Below the pieces are notes generated by a model. The model worked only from the letters and a program-made list of their open reading frames with translations. It was not told the origin of the DNA and did not search any database. A DNA stretch of 64,000 nucleotides from Rotaria macrura (Eukaryota; Rotifera; Eurotatoria; Philodinida; Philodinidae). The position numbers and the translations under genes are program-made. Of the stretch, positions 11,995 to 24,912 are shown piece after piece (position 1 is the stretch's first letter; each line of letters begins with the position of its first letter). The stretch is from assembly GCA_900239685.1 (NCBI GenBank), contig OENT01000030.1, forward strand, positions 806 to 64,805, written 5' to 3'.

Positions 11995-12677
11995 TTAAGT
12001 TGTGCTTGTTGTCGATGTCGTTGTCGTACTTGCAGTTGTGGTTGTTGTCGTAGTTGTAGTGGTTGTGGTTGAGGTGGTGGTTGTTGTCGTAGTTGTAGTG
12101 GTTGTGGTTGAGGTGGTGGTTGTAGTGGTTGTGGTTGTGGTTGAAGTGGTGGTTGTAGTGGTTGAGGTGGTGGTTGTAGTGGTTGTGGTTGTGGTTGAGG
12201 TGGTGGTTGTAGTGGTTGTGGTTGTGGTTGAGGTGGTGGTTGTAGTGGTTGTGGTTGAGGTGGTGGTTGTGGTTGTAGTGGTTGTGGTTGAGGTGGTGGT
12301 TGTAGTGGTTGTGGTTGTTGTAGTTGTTGTTGTGGTTGAGGAGGTTGTGGTTGTGGTTGTTGTAGTTGTTGTTGAGGTGGTAGTTGTAGTGGTTGTGGTT
12401 GTTGTAGTTGTTGTTGAGGTGGTAGTTGTAGTGGTTGTGGTTGTGGTTGTTGTAGTTGTGGTTGAGGTGGTAGTTGTAGTGGTTGTGGTTGTTGTAGTTG
12501 TGCTTGAGGTGGTTGTAGTAGTGGTTGTAGTTGTTGTCGTCGTTGTTGTTGTGGTTGAGGTGGTAGTTGTAGTGGTTGTGGTTGTTGTCGTAGTTGTAGT
12601 GGTTGTGGTTGTTGTCGTAGTTGTAGTGGTTGTGGTTGTCGTTGTAGTTGTGGTCGTGGTAGTGAGTGTATTCGTGT
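11995..12677. repeat. GT-rich minisatellite coding the Thr tract
   Basis: Interspersed GGTTGT, GGTGGT and TGTAGT words form a variable tandem array, with repeat blocks of roughly 30-36 bases. The phase is kept throughout: every minus-strand codon is ACN (Thr) or, at the GAG/GAA-like positions of the plus strand, TCN or AGC (Ser). The plus-strand reading is an artificial Val/Glu polymer. Strict maintenance of the triplet phase in an otherwise variable array argues that the minus strand is translated. Confidence 0.8.
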
Positions 12678-15600
12678 CTAGTAATTAAAATTTAGTTAGT
12701 CATTATGCATATGATAAGGATCATTACTTTATTCCTTCATTATTGGAATATGCTGATATATCTGAGAGAATAAGATTTATATGATAACGATTTGCTAATT
12801 CGATGCTATAGCGAACTAGGACGTATGACTTGATCACATTATATTTCTCAAAGCTATGCCGCTAATCATAGGAAGATACGATGAGCGCAAGGTTGAGATT
12901 TTCGCTTGTCTTGGAAGTCAATAATGTAACGACATCTCTTTTTTATGTCTAGAGTTCACCGTGTCAATATGTGAAAGCGTTTGTCTCGAATCATGAAAAT
13001 TTTTCAAAATATAATATACATATTATTAGGCTCACTACAAATATACCCTTTATATCGCAGAGGGTCAAACAATAAAAGATACTAATTAGCTAGTATGAAT
13101 CACATCGGATTCGAATGGTAGAAAAATGCGTGCGCTTGAATCCGTGCTTGTGTTTTGAGGCTTGCATGACTTTTCCCAACGTTTTACAATCTTTCAAAAG
13201 TCATTACTTGATATGCAGATTTTAATAAACATAGAAAAATGACTTTCCTGATATAACGCTTACGTAAAGCTCTTGATATTTTATAATAAACAAGGTTTTA
13301 AGAAAAAGCAATAGGATTTATCACGAAAAACTTCTGTTTACATTGTAGTTAGAAAGAGAATACATGTTGAAAGTCATGATTGTTTTACTTCAGACAATTG
13401 TAATTCAGAAATTTTCTTTCTTGTCGAGTTGTCGATGTCTGCAGTTGACGAAAAGAGAACCCACGTACTCATGCCTACACTCTCTATATACGTACGCAAT
13501 ACGACGTATCTGAGGTCAAACTAAATTGAAAGTTATCTGATTGGAGAAGTCATCTTATGTAACAGGAGGCAAAAAAGCGTTCTCATTTTAACATGTTTCA
13601 AAATGCTGCTTATCTGGGAGTATTCCTGATTGAGAGGTACTAACTGCATTGAGAAGCTTTTGCATAATTATGCACTTTTCATATAATGATGAAGTCAAAA
13701 TTAGATGAGGCGGTAAGTTTATGTCAGAAATGTGTCTTTTCATTTAGCCCACAACATATTTTACAATTCGATGGAGTTGATTTACTCTATGTGATTCTTA
13801 GCGACTGTTTTTTTTTCTAGAAAAAGATTTATGCATGCATGCCACACATTAGACCATTGGAATCAGCACTAGTATATTTTCCAGTGAAAATTACAGACGA
13901 CTAAAATATTTGCGAAAGAAAATGAAACTTGTCTTTTGTATAAAGGCACTGACTATCCAGTGAAAAATTTTACTGACTAGAATCAATTTAATTTTCAAGG
14001 TTAAATGCAATAAAGCAAAATTGACACTTAGATTAAAATTTGAATTTTATCGCACAATAGTTATATTGAAAATCATTCCGTTATCGATTCCGGTGTAATG
14101 ATGATCGATTCTTATTACCGAAGTAGTTGTTTGTATTCAGCCAGATAATATCAAACAAAACACACTTTTTCATGAAAAAATTGATTAAAATCAGATCATT
14201 ATTAACATGGAATTATCTGTTCTGATTCTTTGCTATTTATTCATTGATCTCAACGTCTAATCATCTGTTAATCAATTCTAATCATACGCATCCAAGACAA
14301 GGACTTTATCTTGATTTTTAAACGTGAAAACCCAGTCTTTCATAGATGTCCGGATGACTTTTTTCACATAAGCCTTAAAGTTGGCATCATGATAATTTCC
14401 GGTGAATACGATAAAGTGAAGTGTTATTGGACATATTCTAAACGAAGACTGCAATTACATCGAAAAATGAATAAAATGGACTAATCTTGTGGAATATAAC
14501 TTAATATCGTAATAGAATAAAAGTAAAAGTATAATTAACGATTATAGAACCGCGTCTGTTATATTTGTTTTTTAATACTCAAAAACCGTGCTCTCGATAA
14601 TTTATATGCAAAAAATTGAAAGCGAAAAACGTTTCGATGTCAATTTACTTGGACTATAAGATGTTTTTTAAAGAGCGACCATTAGATTAGTTACATACGT
14701 TGAAGATTCTCTCGCTTGGAATACGAACTTATGAAGTTGTTCCTTGGCTTGTCTCCTATTTGATTCCGATCTAGAAGCTTTCTATCATCTAGGGTTTCAT
14801 CCGTGGTTAGAAGGATATGATTGTGAATAATTGTAGTAATGGCCACCAAAGTGATCGACATATCTTAGCTCAAGTTCTCTCACACATATAACTCGTATTT
14901 GTTGGAATGATTTACTTCTGCATACAACTTACTGACTTTCGTTGTGACCTCTAAAAAGTGAAAGCTTGAAGGAAATAAATGAAGGCTACACACTGATAAT
15001 AACGAAAACAATATGACTTTCCAAAGAATATTTTTCAGTTGACATATTAAACGAATATACCACCGATTAATAACCATAAAATGAAAGACAGAATTTTAAA
15101 ACGCATATTGCAGTGTTCAAATGTTTTCTTCTTTTCTGAAGATACCTCTGATTGTTACTATTTTCTAAGAAACAACATGAATTGGGATTCCACAAGGGCG
15201 AGCTAGTATATTGAATCATGACAGTATTGTCACACACAATCAATAGCTTGGTCAACATTCTATTTTTTATTAAGAAAAACACCATACCAACGGTAGTTGT
15301 TGTGGATGTGACTTTGCTGCTGGTTAAAACAATGGGCAAGACAATCGCTGCAGCTATTAGACATGCTCCAACAGTAATCGCCAGAATGATCAAGACAATT
15401 TTCACCAATGCAATACTTTTTAAAATGGAATGAATGTGTGAATAATTTGATGAAAGATTCATGGGTACAAACCTATTTTTAGTTTTTATTGGGAGCGTCG
15501 GCACTTGTGACAGATGTTGTTGAATATTTGACGGCCCCTGTTTTTCCTATATGTTAGAAACATTTATATAGATATTTGATATTTAGTTTAGCTAGCAAGC

Positions 15601-17536
15601 CAAAATGTACTATTCTCAATTTTCAACTTCAATCGCTTTCATGCAAATGCTGATCAATGTATTCGCAAACATGGTTTTAGATAAATCTGTTACGTCGTAC
15701 CTATGTCTTTAGACTTCTGAATAGAACTTGAAATGTCTGCGGACATCACATCATTGTGAGCATTTAAGAAGAGTGCTGATGTGACCTTATACTAATATCA
15801 ACGTTTACGCTTTTTCATAGACTGGAGAGAACGTGTCTGGCCAAGAGCTACGTTCAATCTTGTATTTGATAGTAGGCCCATAATCCCATTGAAAAAAACT
15901 TCAACTTAACATCTCGGATCGAAAACTAAAATCTCTCATTTTTGTGCCATTCATTGTAGCAATATTATCCGTTCCAGAGACAGAAATGAATTGAAAAAAA
16001 TCTCAATTCGATCCGATTCGGTTGATTTCTGTATGCAATTCGATTCGATCCCATTCAACTCATACACAACAGAAGATCGGATCATTGCTCATAGAGCGTG
16101 TGTGCAGCCATGATAAGCTAGCGCCATTTGTCTTGGTGGACCGTATTCTTTTCATTTGCTTCTAAGTGTATTTCGCAAAGAATAATCATAATGCAAAAAT
16201 AGATTCGTTAGGAAAAATTAATTTCATAACAAAAAGGAGAGTGAGCATGAGTGCATCGAAAGATTCTAATCAAGGGAAAGAACTATCTTGTCTATTTTCC
16301 AAACTGGACTTCTATTCCACTTGTACAAGCACTTCGTTGAATTGTTTGGGAATGCTGAGATCTTCCGGTTAATGCAAAATTTTTAATACCAATACCAGGG
16401 ATTTTTTTATATAGATTACTTTTTGACATGATTTGCAACTAGAAGTGAGATCTTCGAGGTTTTTGCATTGGATTTCGTAGGATCCTAATGATTTTTTCCA
16501 AAGTTTTCGCAAATACTAGTCACTGTGGGAGCTGTTGTCTTGAATGTGGGTTCCACAGAATTGGTCTGAACTTTTTCGTATGCATATGGCATTTCAAAAG
16601 CCATAAAATCTCAGTTTTCACCCATTGATTCCATCAGTACGAAACTGCAAGCGCACGTGTAGGCAGCTGTACAATATTAAATCTATACAGAAACATATTG
16701 CGAAGAAATAGAGACGAAATATACGGAAAATACAAATACCAATCACTGTTACTTTTGATCGAACTAATAAACAGATTGTTGTTCACTATCGAGAGGTCAA
16801 ACTTGGAATTTCTTTGCATGAAAGCTTGCCTAGCAGTGGCGAACTGCCACTCAATGATAGTATTGCTGCAAGATTGTTGCAACAACACGACACATAACGC
16901 GGGAAATATTTGATAATGACACTCAGTGCTGCGATTCGGAAGCGGAACCGAATAGGCACTTCAAATTCGAGTCGATCTGAGTCTAATAAAATCGGATCAT
17001 TCGACAATTCGATTCGTTTTCGTTCTCTGATTAGTGTTGTGTTTACGTATTAGAAAGTCTCAATGCTTTGACTGACGATAAATCACATGTAGAAGAAAGG
17101 TTAATGAAAATTTGGAATAAATCGAACTTGAATTACTTTGAACATTTACTAAATGCGCTATGAGTGGTGTTTCATCTTGGCATTGCCTCACTAATCACTC
17201 TTTAGCTATTTGATCTCTGACTTTATCAAAATGATTTTTCCAGACAACAATGATGATCATCAACTGTGTAATCCTTTTACAAAGTTTTTCATTCTAAAAT
17301 AATTCGATAACGTTGTCCATAGACATGATCTTCAATATAATTACCGACTTATGAAGACTTTTTGTGTGATCGACGCTTTCAGACCTTGGCCTGCTTGCTG
17401 AACATCTTCTTTGATGGGGAAATAAACCAACGCTAGATGTATTTATTCCAGTATGTGAACTTTGGTAAGATGAACTTTTGCTCATGTTTGTCGAGTTGAC
17501 GGTAGTACTGCTGTCTAACGGTTGCACCGGCAATTT
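11995..17536 (-). CDS. Type II membrane protein with mucin-like Thr stalk (5' end open)
   Basis: Three exons join in phase: A 17345-17536 (64 codons), B 15288-15546 (86 codons plus one base) and C 11995-12677 (two bases, then 226 codons and TAA). All joins have GT/AG sites (CG|GTAATT, ATAG|GAA, G|GTATGG, TACTAG|AC). Exon A is Ser-rich and basic (SASRPRSESVDHTKSLHKS) and likely cytoplasmic. Exon B gives one hydrophobic anchor (IVLIILAITVGACLIAAAIV), then LPIVLTSSKVTSTTTTV. Exon C continues as Asp-Thr-Asn-Thr-Leu followed by about 220 residues, nearly all Thr with a Ser about every 12. Such tracts are normally dense O-glycan sites. Intron B-C is 2.6 kb, so extra exons are possible. The start lies upstream of 17536 or at an internal Met in exon A. 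Partners are unknown. Confidence 0.6.
12678..15287. other. Putative long intron of the Thr-stalk gene
   Basis: This 2.6-kb AT-rich interval is bounded by the exon B donor and exon C acceptor. The only open frames are short. No exon with good sites was found, but small exons could be missed. Confidence 0.4.
15975..17029. repeat. Possible degraded transposon with GATTCGATTCG-rich flanks
   Basis: The left edge has CAGAGACAGAAATGAATTG and clustered ATTCGATTCGATCC words. The right edge, read on the other strand, has CAGAGAACGAAAACGAATCG and similar GAATCG words. About 15 of 19 positions match as terminal inverted repeats. Such subterminal GAATCG clusters are common in hAT elements. Flanking 8-mers do not match, and internal ORFs show no transposase motif. 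It lies in the intron between exons A and B of the Thr-stalk gene. Confidence 0.3.
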
Positions 17537-17539
17537 CTA

Positions 17540-19461
17540 TAAGAAAGTAGAAGGCAACAAAAAATAAGAGAAAAACCTTGAAAAACTAACATATAGTTAC
17601 ATGGGGATATGTTCTAAAAGTCAATGCAAAAAAAGAGAATGACGAATATAAACAAGTGCCGGATAAAATTAGCCTACATTTTAAAAAAAGCTATTTTGTA
17701 TTCTAAAGAGAAAAATCTGTATCAGGTTAGTCTGCTATTGGAAAATAAAGCTCATTGTTAATAATGAATGAGACTCAATTGTCGTAGATACCTTATCCAT
17801 GAACAATCAAGGTAAATTTCTTGAAAACAGAAACTTCCCATGAGCACGTAGTAGAAGATCTAGCTACTCTTCTTTTTCTAAATTTTGACAATGCACATAG
17901 GTCGAAATTCTGCATTTATCGACTCATATTGAGCATAGACACTGATTAAGCTAATGTAGTGGTGGATAGAAACGTTTTTTTCGTGCTTTTCTGTTGTTAC
18001 CTTTCAACAATAATTCTTTATCTGTTGGAAAGTGAATGAAAAGTGAAATAGCTTCGTCTCTATTTTTCTACAAATGAGTACTTCAAAGTTGCTCTCGTCA
18101 TTCTCTGTCTTATTTGCACCCTCATAATTCTTTGTTGACCATATCAGAACAGATACTGATCAGTCCAGTTAATTGTCTCGATGTCATTTTCTGTAGGTCA
18201 AACTAAAAATGGAAAACAATAAGGAAAAAGAGAAGAGAGAGAAGTTTTTGAAATATATGTGCATGTTGCTTTGTTTCATCTTTGATTCACTGTCGAACAA
18301 ACACGTCGTTATTGTCGAAATACAACGTAGAAGAACGCAAAAAAAAGAGTTTCTCAAGTTATATTTAACCCGTTAACTATAGATTCGAAGGATACAAGCC
18401 CTCGCCACCCTTCAAGCGATAATATCATAGATTCATTTGAAGATATAAAATGACACTTGCAATACTTTCGTTGTCTGCTCGATCACTTCAGTTTCGTAAG
18501 ATAGACTTAAATTATTCTGATGTGTCACAATTTAACTCAAATATTATATACTTCAGTAACCCTACTGGTTTCTTTCGATTAAACATCGAAATAATATTTT
18601 CTGTTATCTTCTGTTCTTGATGGCATGAATTGCTATTTCTTAGAAAATCACAAGAGACAGAGGTCTGACTGTCATTGTCAAATAAAGAGTAATACGGTGA
18701 AAAATATTGTACTCACACTTATTTCTGTCTGCTGTTCAGATGATTTCCATTCATTGGCAACTCGATTACTGCGTCCCTTAAGTAGAAACATCCAAGTCTT
18801 CAGTCCTATTCGTGTCTCTGATATTCAAGTTACAATCATGATTGTTTGGATTGCTAATTTTATTCTGAACTTTGGTTGGGTAGCTATGAGTAGTTAGAAT
18901 TTATAGTACGATTTTCATTATAAAGCATTGATGAAATATAAACGTTAATATTTTTCTCTTTCCTTTTCTCCTTCATTAATAACTGTACTGTTTCCGTCGA
19001 AACAATAAGTTTCCCGGAATGTCAGGTATCGACTATACGCTCATCACTTTTAACACAAAGCGTTTCTTCTTTTATTACCTTTATGATATTTTTTACACAC
19101 TTCTAGCAGTTGCTGCTATAATAGAAAAGAAAAAGTTTCAACTTTGTAAGTTTATTAAGTGGCCTCATATGCGTTATTATTTTTTAATTCCAAAAGCTTT
19201 TCGTTAGAAACTATACCATTGAGAACAATTTTTCTTCATAAAATGTTCGAAACAAAGATAGTAAAACAACATTTTGTTGATCAACACGAAATGCGATCTG
19301 TCGAATTCTATCGACTTTGAAAATATCAGTTATCATTCAACACTTTGATTTCGATGCAGTAATTGTTCTTTTTCATTATGGAAGGTAGTAAATATTCTTC
19401 AAGTTAACATCCGCTTCCTTTTCTCGATTGAAAATAGTTTATTCCACTTCAACAGTTTTAA
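17540..19461. other. AT-rich, upstream of the Thr-stalk gene
   Basis: This stretch probably contains the missing first exon of the minus-strand gene. An ATG-initiated minus-strand stretch at about 18120-18186 (MTSRQLTGLIS) was examined, but its donor phase does not fit exon A. Nothing else is supported. Confidence 0.35.
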
Positions 19462-19798
19462 TCAATCAAACTTATCTTCTTCTGACGTTTGAACATTTAA
19501 AAATGAAGCAATGTATGTGGGTGCGCGATGTTGGGCATAAGGTACGTGTATGGATGTGAGTTGTTGGTCTTCTATTAAAACATCTATAGTCTCTTGTGTT
19601 ATCAGCTTTACGTCGTCATGTATGATGTCGACCACTATGCTGATGCTTGAGTTTCAACGAGATTCAGTTTGGATTTTCGCTAACGGAAGATTAAATACTT
19701 TTGAAACATTTGTCAGTATCTGTATATTTTTGTAACTGATTTGATGTGTTTTCGAAGTATCAGAATCAATCAGTGTGCAAATGTATACTTTATTTAGA
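19462..19798 (-). pseudogene. Decayed coding relic with one internal TGA
   Basis: One frame runs about 112 codons with only a TGA at 19654-19656 and ends at TGA 19462-19464. The N-terminal half reads KVYICTLIDSDTSKTHQISY then NIQILTNVSKVFNLPLAKIQ. The C-terminal half reads SISIVVDIIHDDVKLITQET then IDVLIEDQQLTSIHVPYAQH and AFLNVQT-like residues before SEEDKFD. The composition is clearly protein-like and unlike the AT background. No ATG opens the frame, so it may be an exon or a pseudogene fragment. The family is not recognised. Confidence 0.45.
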
Positions 19799-19799
19799 G

Positions 19800-22305
19800 A
19801 AAGCATAAGAAAAACACTGCTGAATAATGATTCGCATTAAATATCATGCAATTCAATTGAAAATTGCAACCTTTCATGATTTGTGACAAGTGTTTAAAGA
19901 GTTTTTCGATCATAGGTTAACTATTTACATAATGCTTTATCAAGTGTTTAAAATATTTCATCTAGTGTGAAACTCGCACATCACATGCATGTCTTAGTAC
20001 TGATTATATCCTGGCACTTTCGGCTATGAGCAATGAGAGAATTTACGACGAAAATTTGACCATCAGAATTTTGATAAGTTCCAGAATAATTATGTTAAAC
20101 TCTTTATTGAAATCCACGATGATATTGGAGAGGATTGTTTCTCCATATTTTTCTAATGAATATAGTTTATCAGTAATGATAAATCTGTTCTTCGAGTGAA
20201 AATAAAGTAGCGATATTCCGTTCTTTTTTTTTCTTTCGATAAAATGATCTTTCTACCGTCCCAAACTTCTCAATAGTTATTTCTGTATTTAGTATCGTAT
20301 ATAAAATCATTGGTTCTTGCTGGTGTAATTTCCATTATTTACTGTCCATCAAATAGAAAAATAGATGAACATCTAGCTACATCATATTTTCGTTTAAAAA
20401 CCATACATATATTTGCTAATCCTCGCTTTCTTCTCCATCCGTAGGATCCTCTTAAGGAATACAGCTTGTACCTCTTTTTTTCATACAATGCTCACCTTTA
20501 ATTCGTTAATCTTTTAATCTGAAATTTTTTTAATCATTCGTTATTGTTGAAAGATAACTTTTCTTTTCTAGTTTCAAGATATTCTACCGTGAGAGTTTGA
20601 AATATGGAGAACGAATCAGTGACAGGATGGGAAATGTTTTTAAGAATAGTTTGGCTCATTCTATTTTGTGTTACTTGATAGTGATAAAACAAATTTTCAA
20701 AATTGAAATTCAATAGTATAATAACCTGGTAGATAGATCATAAGACATAATTTACCACTGAAAATAAACGATTTAGTAGTGAAGAAGATTGTAGAAATTT
20801 TCTTTTTAAATGTAATTTTACTGAAAACCATGAACTGTTTTTTCTTGATGCTGTATCGTTCTTTGATTAGTAACAAATATGCAAAATGCTGATACAAGCT
20901 GTTTGTGTCATTCATGATAGTAAGATTCGATTAAATTTTACGTCATTGGTGCAAAAATTGGATATACCTGTCCTGATAAAAATATGTTTATGTTCATGGC
21001 TGTTGTTTCAAGAGAGAAACACGGATGTAATACTGCTGTTACATTGCAACATATCTCATCTCACGCCAGTTTATTAAAAACAAATGACTTTTCATCCAAG
21101 CCGAGAAAATAATCTAGAATATTATCTCAATTCAAAACTTCGTTCAGTTATAAAATTTATCGCGTGAAATTTTTTCTCAGCTATCGGAATGCATCAAACA
21201 GTTAGAGTTTGAATACAATTTTATTTCTTTCATACTCTTTTTGTCTATTCAAACGGCTTTCTTCAGTATGATGACAATTCAAAGCAGAGACGATATTTCA
21301 CTTTGTCAAGTAACTATGAACTCAAATTGTTTCGAAAATCGACATAAACGACTAATGAAAGGTGTCTTTTTCAGCATTTCATTTTTTGATAGGTGTGAGT
21401 GTTAGCAAATTCCTTTAAGATCTTTCCAATAATACTGACATCAACATTCACACCCTCTCTAGTTTTGATAAATTCTTTATTTTATTACAAATACGTGTAT
21501 GAGAACACCATAGGACTTCATTCTTGGTTTCCTTTTCATATGATGGATATTCCATGATGCTAAGACTTTTTTAATATTGTGTTTGTTAGTTCGTTTTCTG
21601 CGAGGCAATCAATACTAGCGACAATATTGATTTCTATGAGATTAGTCACTGCGCGTCATCAATCAGATTCGATCGTGTAACATTCATTCTTTACCGAAGA
21701 ATGTCCGCTCCGGTGGGCATTTGTTAATCGATTATAGGAGCTTCATGTAACATGGAATTCAATAACTTCATAAACGACTACAAGAACTATGGGTGGATCA
21801 AATATATCATGTTATTGTATCATTTCGTCTTCAAAACATGAGTCTTGTAAAATCGGTAGCTTTTCAAAATGTTGAATTTTTCGAGACAAAATTTTCACCT
21901 GGTAAAGACAATAACGGAAGATATTGGAAGGGCGTTTTGAATGATTTTTAACGATAAATATGTCTTCTTGTGAATTGATTACGCAGCGAAAGTTTTACAA
22001 TAGATTTTTTGAATTTGATTTGGCAAAAATCCAGATGGACCTCGAATCGACCTTCGTTTTCCTTGATTGTGGATGTTTGTTCTTGATCGGAGAAAAAATA
22101 TGTCCGGAAAGCAGCATCTGAAGGGAGGAGAAAAAAAGATCCGCATTATGGAAACAAACAAAATTGATATTTAAACATGATTCATGAAGATAGCTCTATC
22201 AAATAATATCAACTGGTTCGAGTTGGTCTAATCTTGTTCGCTGCATATTATTCAGAATGGATGATCCAGGTCATTTTTAAGCATGTATTGTGCCTGTAGG
22301 CCTGA
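19800..22305. other. AT-rich, no supported gene
   Basis: Short open frames only. A minus-strand frame at 21979-22161 (60 codons) ends beside the relic that starts at 22306 but shows no motif. No RNA genes or clear repeats were seen. Confidence 0.35.
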
Positions 22306-22566
22306 ATAAGATATATCCAGGAATCAGAAGAATCTATTTTGGTTCGAATTAAACAAGAAGAAGCTCAACAACGAACAACAAATCCTAGAAGAGTTATGCC
22401 AGTGAGAAATGATCACAGTTTAATTCAAGCCAAGGAAGAATATTTAAATGTTCTTTGAGGTCTCAGTGGTTATCACAAGTGATTACGACCAACTTTCTAT
22501 CGATATATTAAGTTACTCGATAACACTGACAAGGATGATCTCGATGATGATCCTACCAAAAGTTAG
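22306..22566 (+). pseudogene. Decayed coding relic with two internal stops
   Basis: A frame of 87 codons is interrupted by TGA at 22456 and 22480. It reads IRYIQESEESILVRIKQEEA then QQRTTNPRRVMPVRNDHSLI and QAKEEYLNVL. After the stops it continues YRYIKLLDNTDKDDLDDDPT and ends KS-stop. The charged helical part followed by basic residues is reminiscent of the tail of transposase-type proteins, but that is only an impression. It is most likely the 3' remnant of a dead gene or element. Confidence 0.4.
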
Positions 22567-23871
22567 ATGCTCAATTATTTATCATAACTAGTTTTTCTGT
22601 ATTTTTTTCATCTAATAAATCTTGTCAGGATTCCACAATACGGTCATTTTTTCTTCTCCTCCTTACCCTGATTCTATTTTGCAGGCATTTTTTCTTAATT
22701 GGAGAAATAAAATGTGCGCAATGAAGTTGTAGCCACATCAATTTAGCTTTTTTAAACGTAATCATATAAGAAACTGCAAAAACCTTCAAACTCGATTTGA
22801 TGAACTCAAGTTGTTTCTTAAATAAATAATTGAAAAGTAGTTATTTGTTGTTAAGAAACCCACTAAAAATATATATCTAATAATCAATAGTTCGCATATA
22901 CTAAGCCTATTCTATTTACACATAAGTTAAATTAATTAGAATCGATTTCCATTTCGTCTACTACATTACGTAATAAAAGTAGAGAAAAGTTGGATTTTTC
23001 GGTAGCTCATAACTTTTGCTTTACTTAATATTTGCTCAAGTAAATCACACTAGTTTCTGAAAACGATCAAATACTCGATTGATCTTCCCATGCCATTTGC
23101 ATATTGAATTCATCTTTACTAGATCTGAGTGGTTCTTTTATCAGTAACACTTTTGGAAATACTATCGAATTTAAACAGTTACGCAACACGGTTCCTCCAA
23201 ATGAATTCAAAATTCATTCGACATATTGATTTATTTTTGATCTTTTCCTTTGATCATAATCGAAACTTTTTCACGAGATTCAATACTAAGGTTTCATTCA
23301 ACTGATTTATGTACATAGAAAACATTTCCTCAAATCATTTAACAATGGTTTTTTTTTAAGATGACAGCAGACGATCTAACAGTCGGTGTGTTTGCTTGTT
23401 TTAAGACAAGTGGAAATTCAAAAAATTGTCTGTAGTTAGTCAACCAAGGAAGAAAAATGACAATTAACTACTTAAAAAAATGATATGTGGAATCATCACT
23501 TCTGAAACTGATGATTATTCATTTTTCGTTTCAAGTTACCAATTATTTATATTATTCGTTTTAAACGATACGAAAACGCTCAATATCAACTTCATATTCA
23601 ACTGAACCAATCAACTGACTCAGACCAAAGACAATACATGAATGCTTTCAGTCTGCTTTGCTTTTAAATTTATTTATTCCTTCATCTGATTATTTGTCTT
23701 TAATCAAAACAATTCGATATTTGATTTTTCATTTTTTTTATTACATTCAAAGAGTATATATGTACATATATATTGATATATATTACAATGTATTCACAAG
23801 ACTTACAACATACAAAGGAGCCAGTTCGATTTTTCTTTCCATTCATTCCATGTAACATTCTAACTCGTTCA
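22567..23871. other. AT-rich, no supported gene
   Basis: This is sequence downstream of the first receptor gene. It contains a TATATATGTACATATATATT-type low-complexity patch near 23755-23790. Otherwise nothing is recognised. Confidence 0.35.
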
Positions 23872-24912
23872 TCATTGTGAAGTATTATTTTCTGCAATAG
23901 ATATTTGAACAGTTGGTTTGTATTGATTGTTTGTTGATGATGACAGTATATTAGGTCTTGTCTTCCTCCAAAATAACAATGTATTTATCATTCTACGCTT
24001 AAACTCAGGCAGTGAATATGCACATACAAAAGGCAGAAGAAAATTGATATAGTACGAAAAAAAACTACCATATACATAATACTGGGATCCGAAATTCTTT
24101 GCAACACTGAAAAATCGAATGATAGCCAATATGACAAGTGGGAAATAGAGAACATAAAATAGTGATACTATGGACATAAGTTGGATTGTCATTTTTCTAT
24201 GCTTTCGCCAATCGATTTGACGATGTACGCGATATCTTTGATTGACAACACGTAGAATGAGAGCTACACTAAACAAAGCAATGCATACAGAAGCAAAAAC
24301 TCCGTTTGAAAAAAACTCGTAAACACTGAACGAAGTTTCATAAATACAACTATCGTATCCACAGAAGTTTTTCGTATAATCGAATTCATTGACACAAGGT
24401 ATAATAAAATAAACTACAATATAAAGCAACAAATGATACATACTGACTACTATAATAGGTATATAATGAAGAAGAATACGATTTCTCTGCGTCAATATCC
24501 ATCGTTCATGGAATATTAGAATGTGCCGTTCAAATGAAGCCCATGCAACAAGTTTTACTGTCCCTGTATATGATACTGAATCAATTACTTGCCAGAGTTG
24601 ACAAAATATTGGTGCTTTGATTAATACAAAATTAAATCGCATTCGAAATATAAGCCAAGGAACATCGGTGATCTCTGAAACAAGATTGACAACAAGAATA
24701 ATTATCACCACATGATTATGTAATCCACGTCGAAGATTTCGATCAAACAGTAAATAATAGAGAACGAGGAGAGAGCAAAGAATAGATGCACAATTGGATA
24801 TGAGATACATCCAAATTCGTGCAGCCATAGGTATAGCAAGAACACTTGATCCAGAATATGTTTGTTGATTCAAGGGTATATAATTGCTTGAATTGCTGCT
24901 TGAATTTGACAT
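23872..24912 (-). CDS. Rhodopsin-like 7TM receptor, paralogue 1
   Basis: An intronless ORF of 346 residues starts at ATG 24910-24912 (the frame extends upstream only through non-ATG codons). Asn-X-Ser sites at residues 3, 7 and nearby suit an extracellular N-terminus. Hydrophobic helices lie near 33-56, 66-90, 101-134, 147-171, 197-223, 240-268 and 278-300. Cys104 at the top of helix 3 and Cys173/184/189 in loop 2 can form the usual disulphide. The D/ERY position is Glu-Arg-His (128-130). The NPxxY region of helix 7 is degenerate (LLPFVCAYSLPEF), followed by a basic helix 8. It is a class A-like plasma-membrane G-protein-coupled receptor of unknown ligand; a peptide ligand is plausible but not shown. 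The closest relative in the window is at 34926-35972. Confidence 0.85.
   Translation of the reverse strand: MSNSSSNSSNYIPLNQQTYSGSSVLAIPMAARIWMYLISNCASILCSLLVLYYLLFDRNLRRGLHNHVVIIILVVNLVSEITDVPWLIFRMRFNFVLIKAPIFCQLWQVIDSVSYTGTVKLVAWASFERHILIFHERWILTQRNRILLHYIPIIVVSMYHLLLYIVVYFIIPCVNEFDYTKNFCGYDSCIYETSFSVYEFFSNGVFASVCIALFSVALILRVVNQRYRVHRQIDWRKHRKMTIQLMSIVSLFYVLYFPLVILAIIRFFSVAKNFGSQYYVYGSFFSYYINFLLPFVCAYSLPEFKRRMINTLLFWRKTRPNILSSSTNNQYKPTVQISIAENNTSQ

Noticed and set aside
12002-12688. 228-residue Val/Glu polymer on the plus strand
   Set aside because: It is the complement of the phase-locked Thr tract. The minus-strand reading joins in phase to a membrane-anchor exon and has a natural stop, whereas a poly-Val protein is implausible.
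15975-17029. Second full hAT element
   Set aside because: The end repeats are only about 15/19 alike, flanking 8-mers do not match, and no transposase motif is present. It is kept only as a low-confidence repeat.
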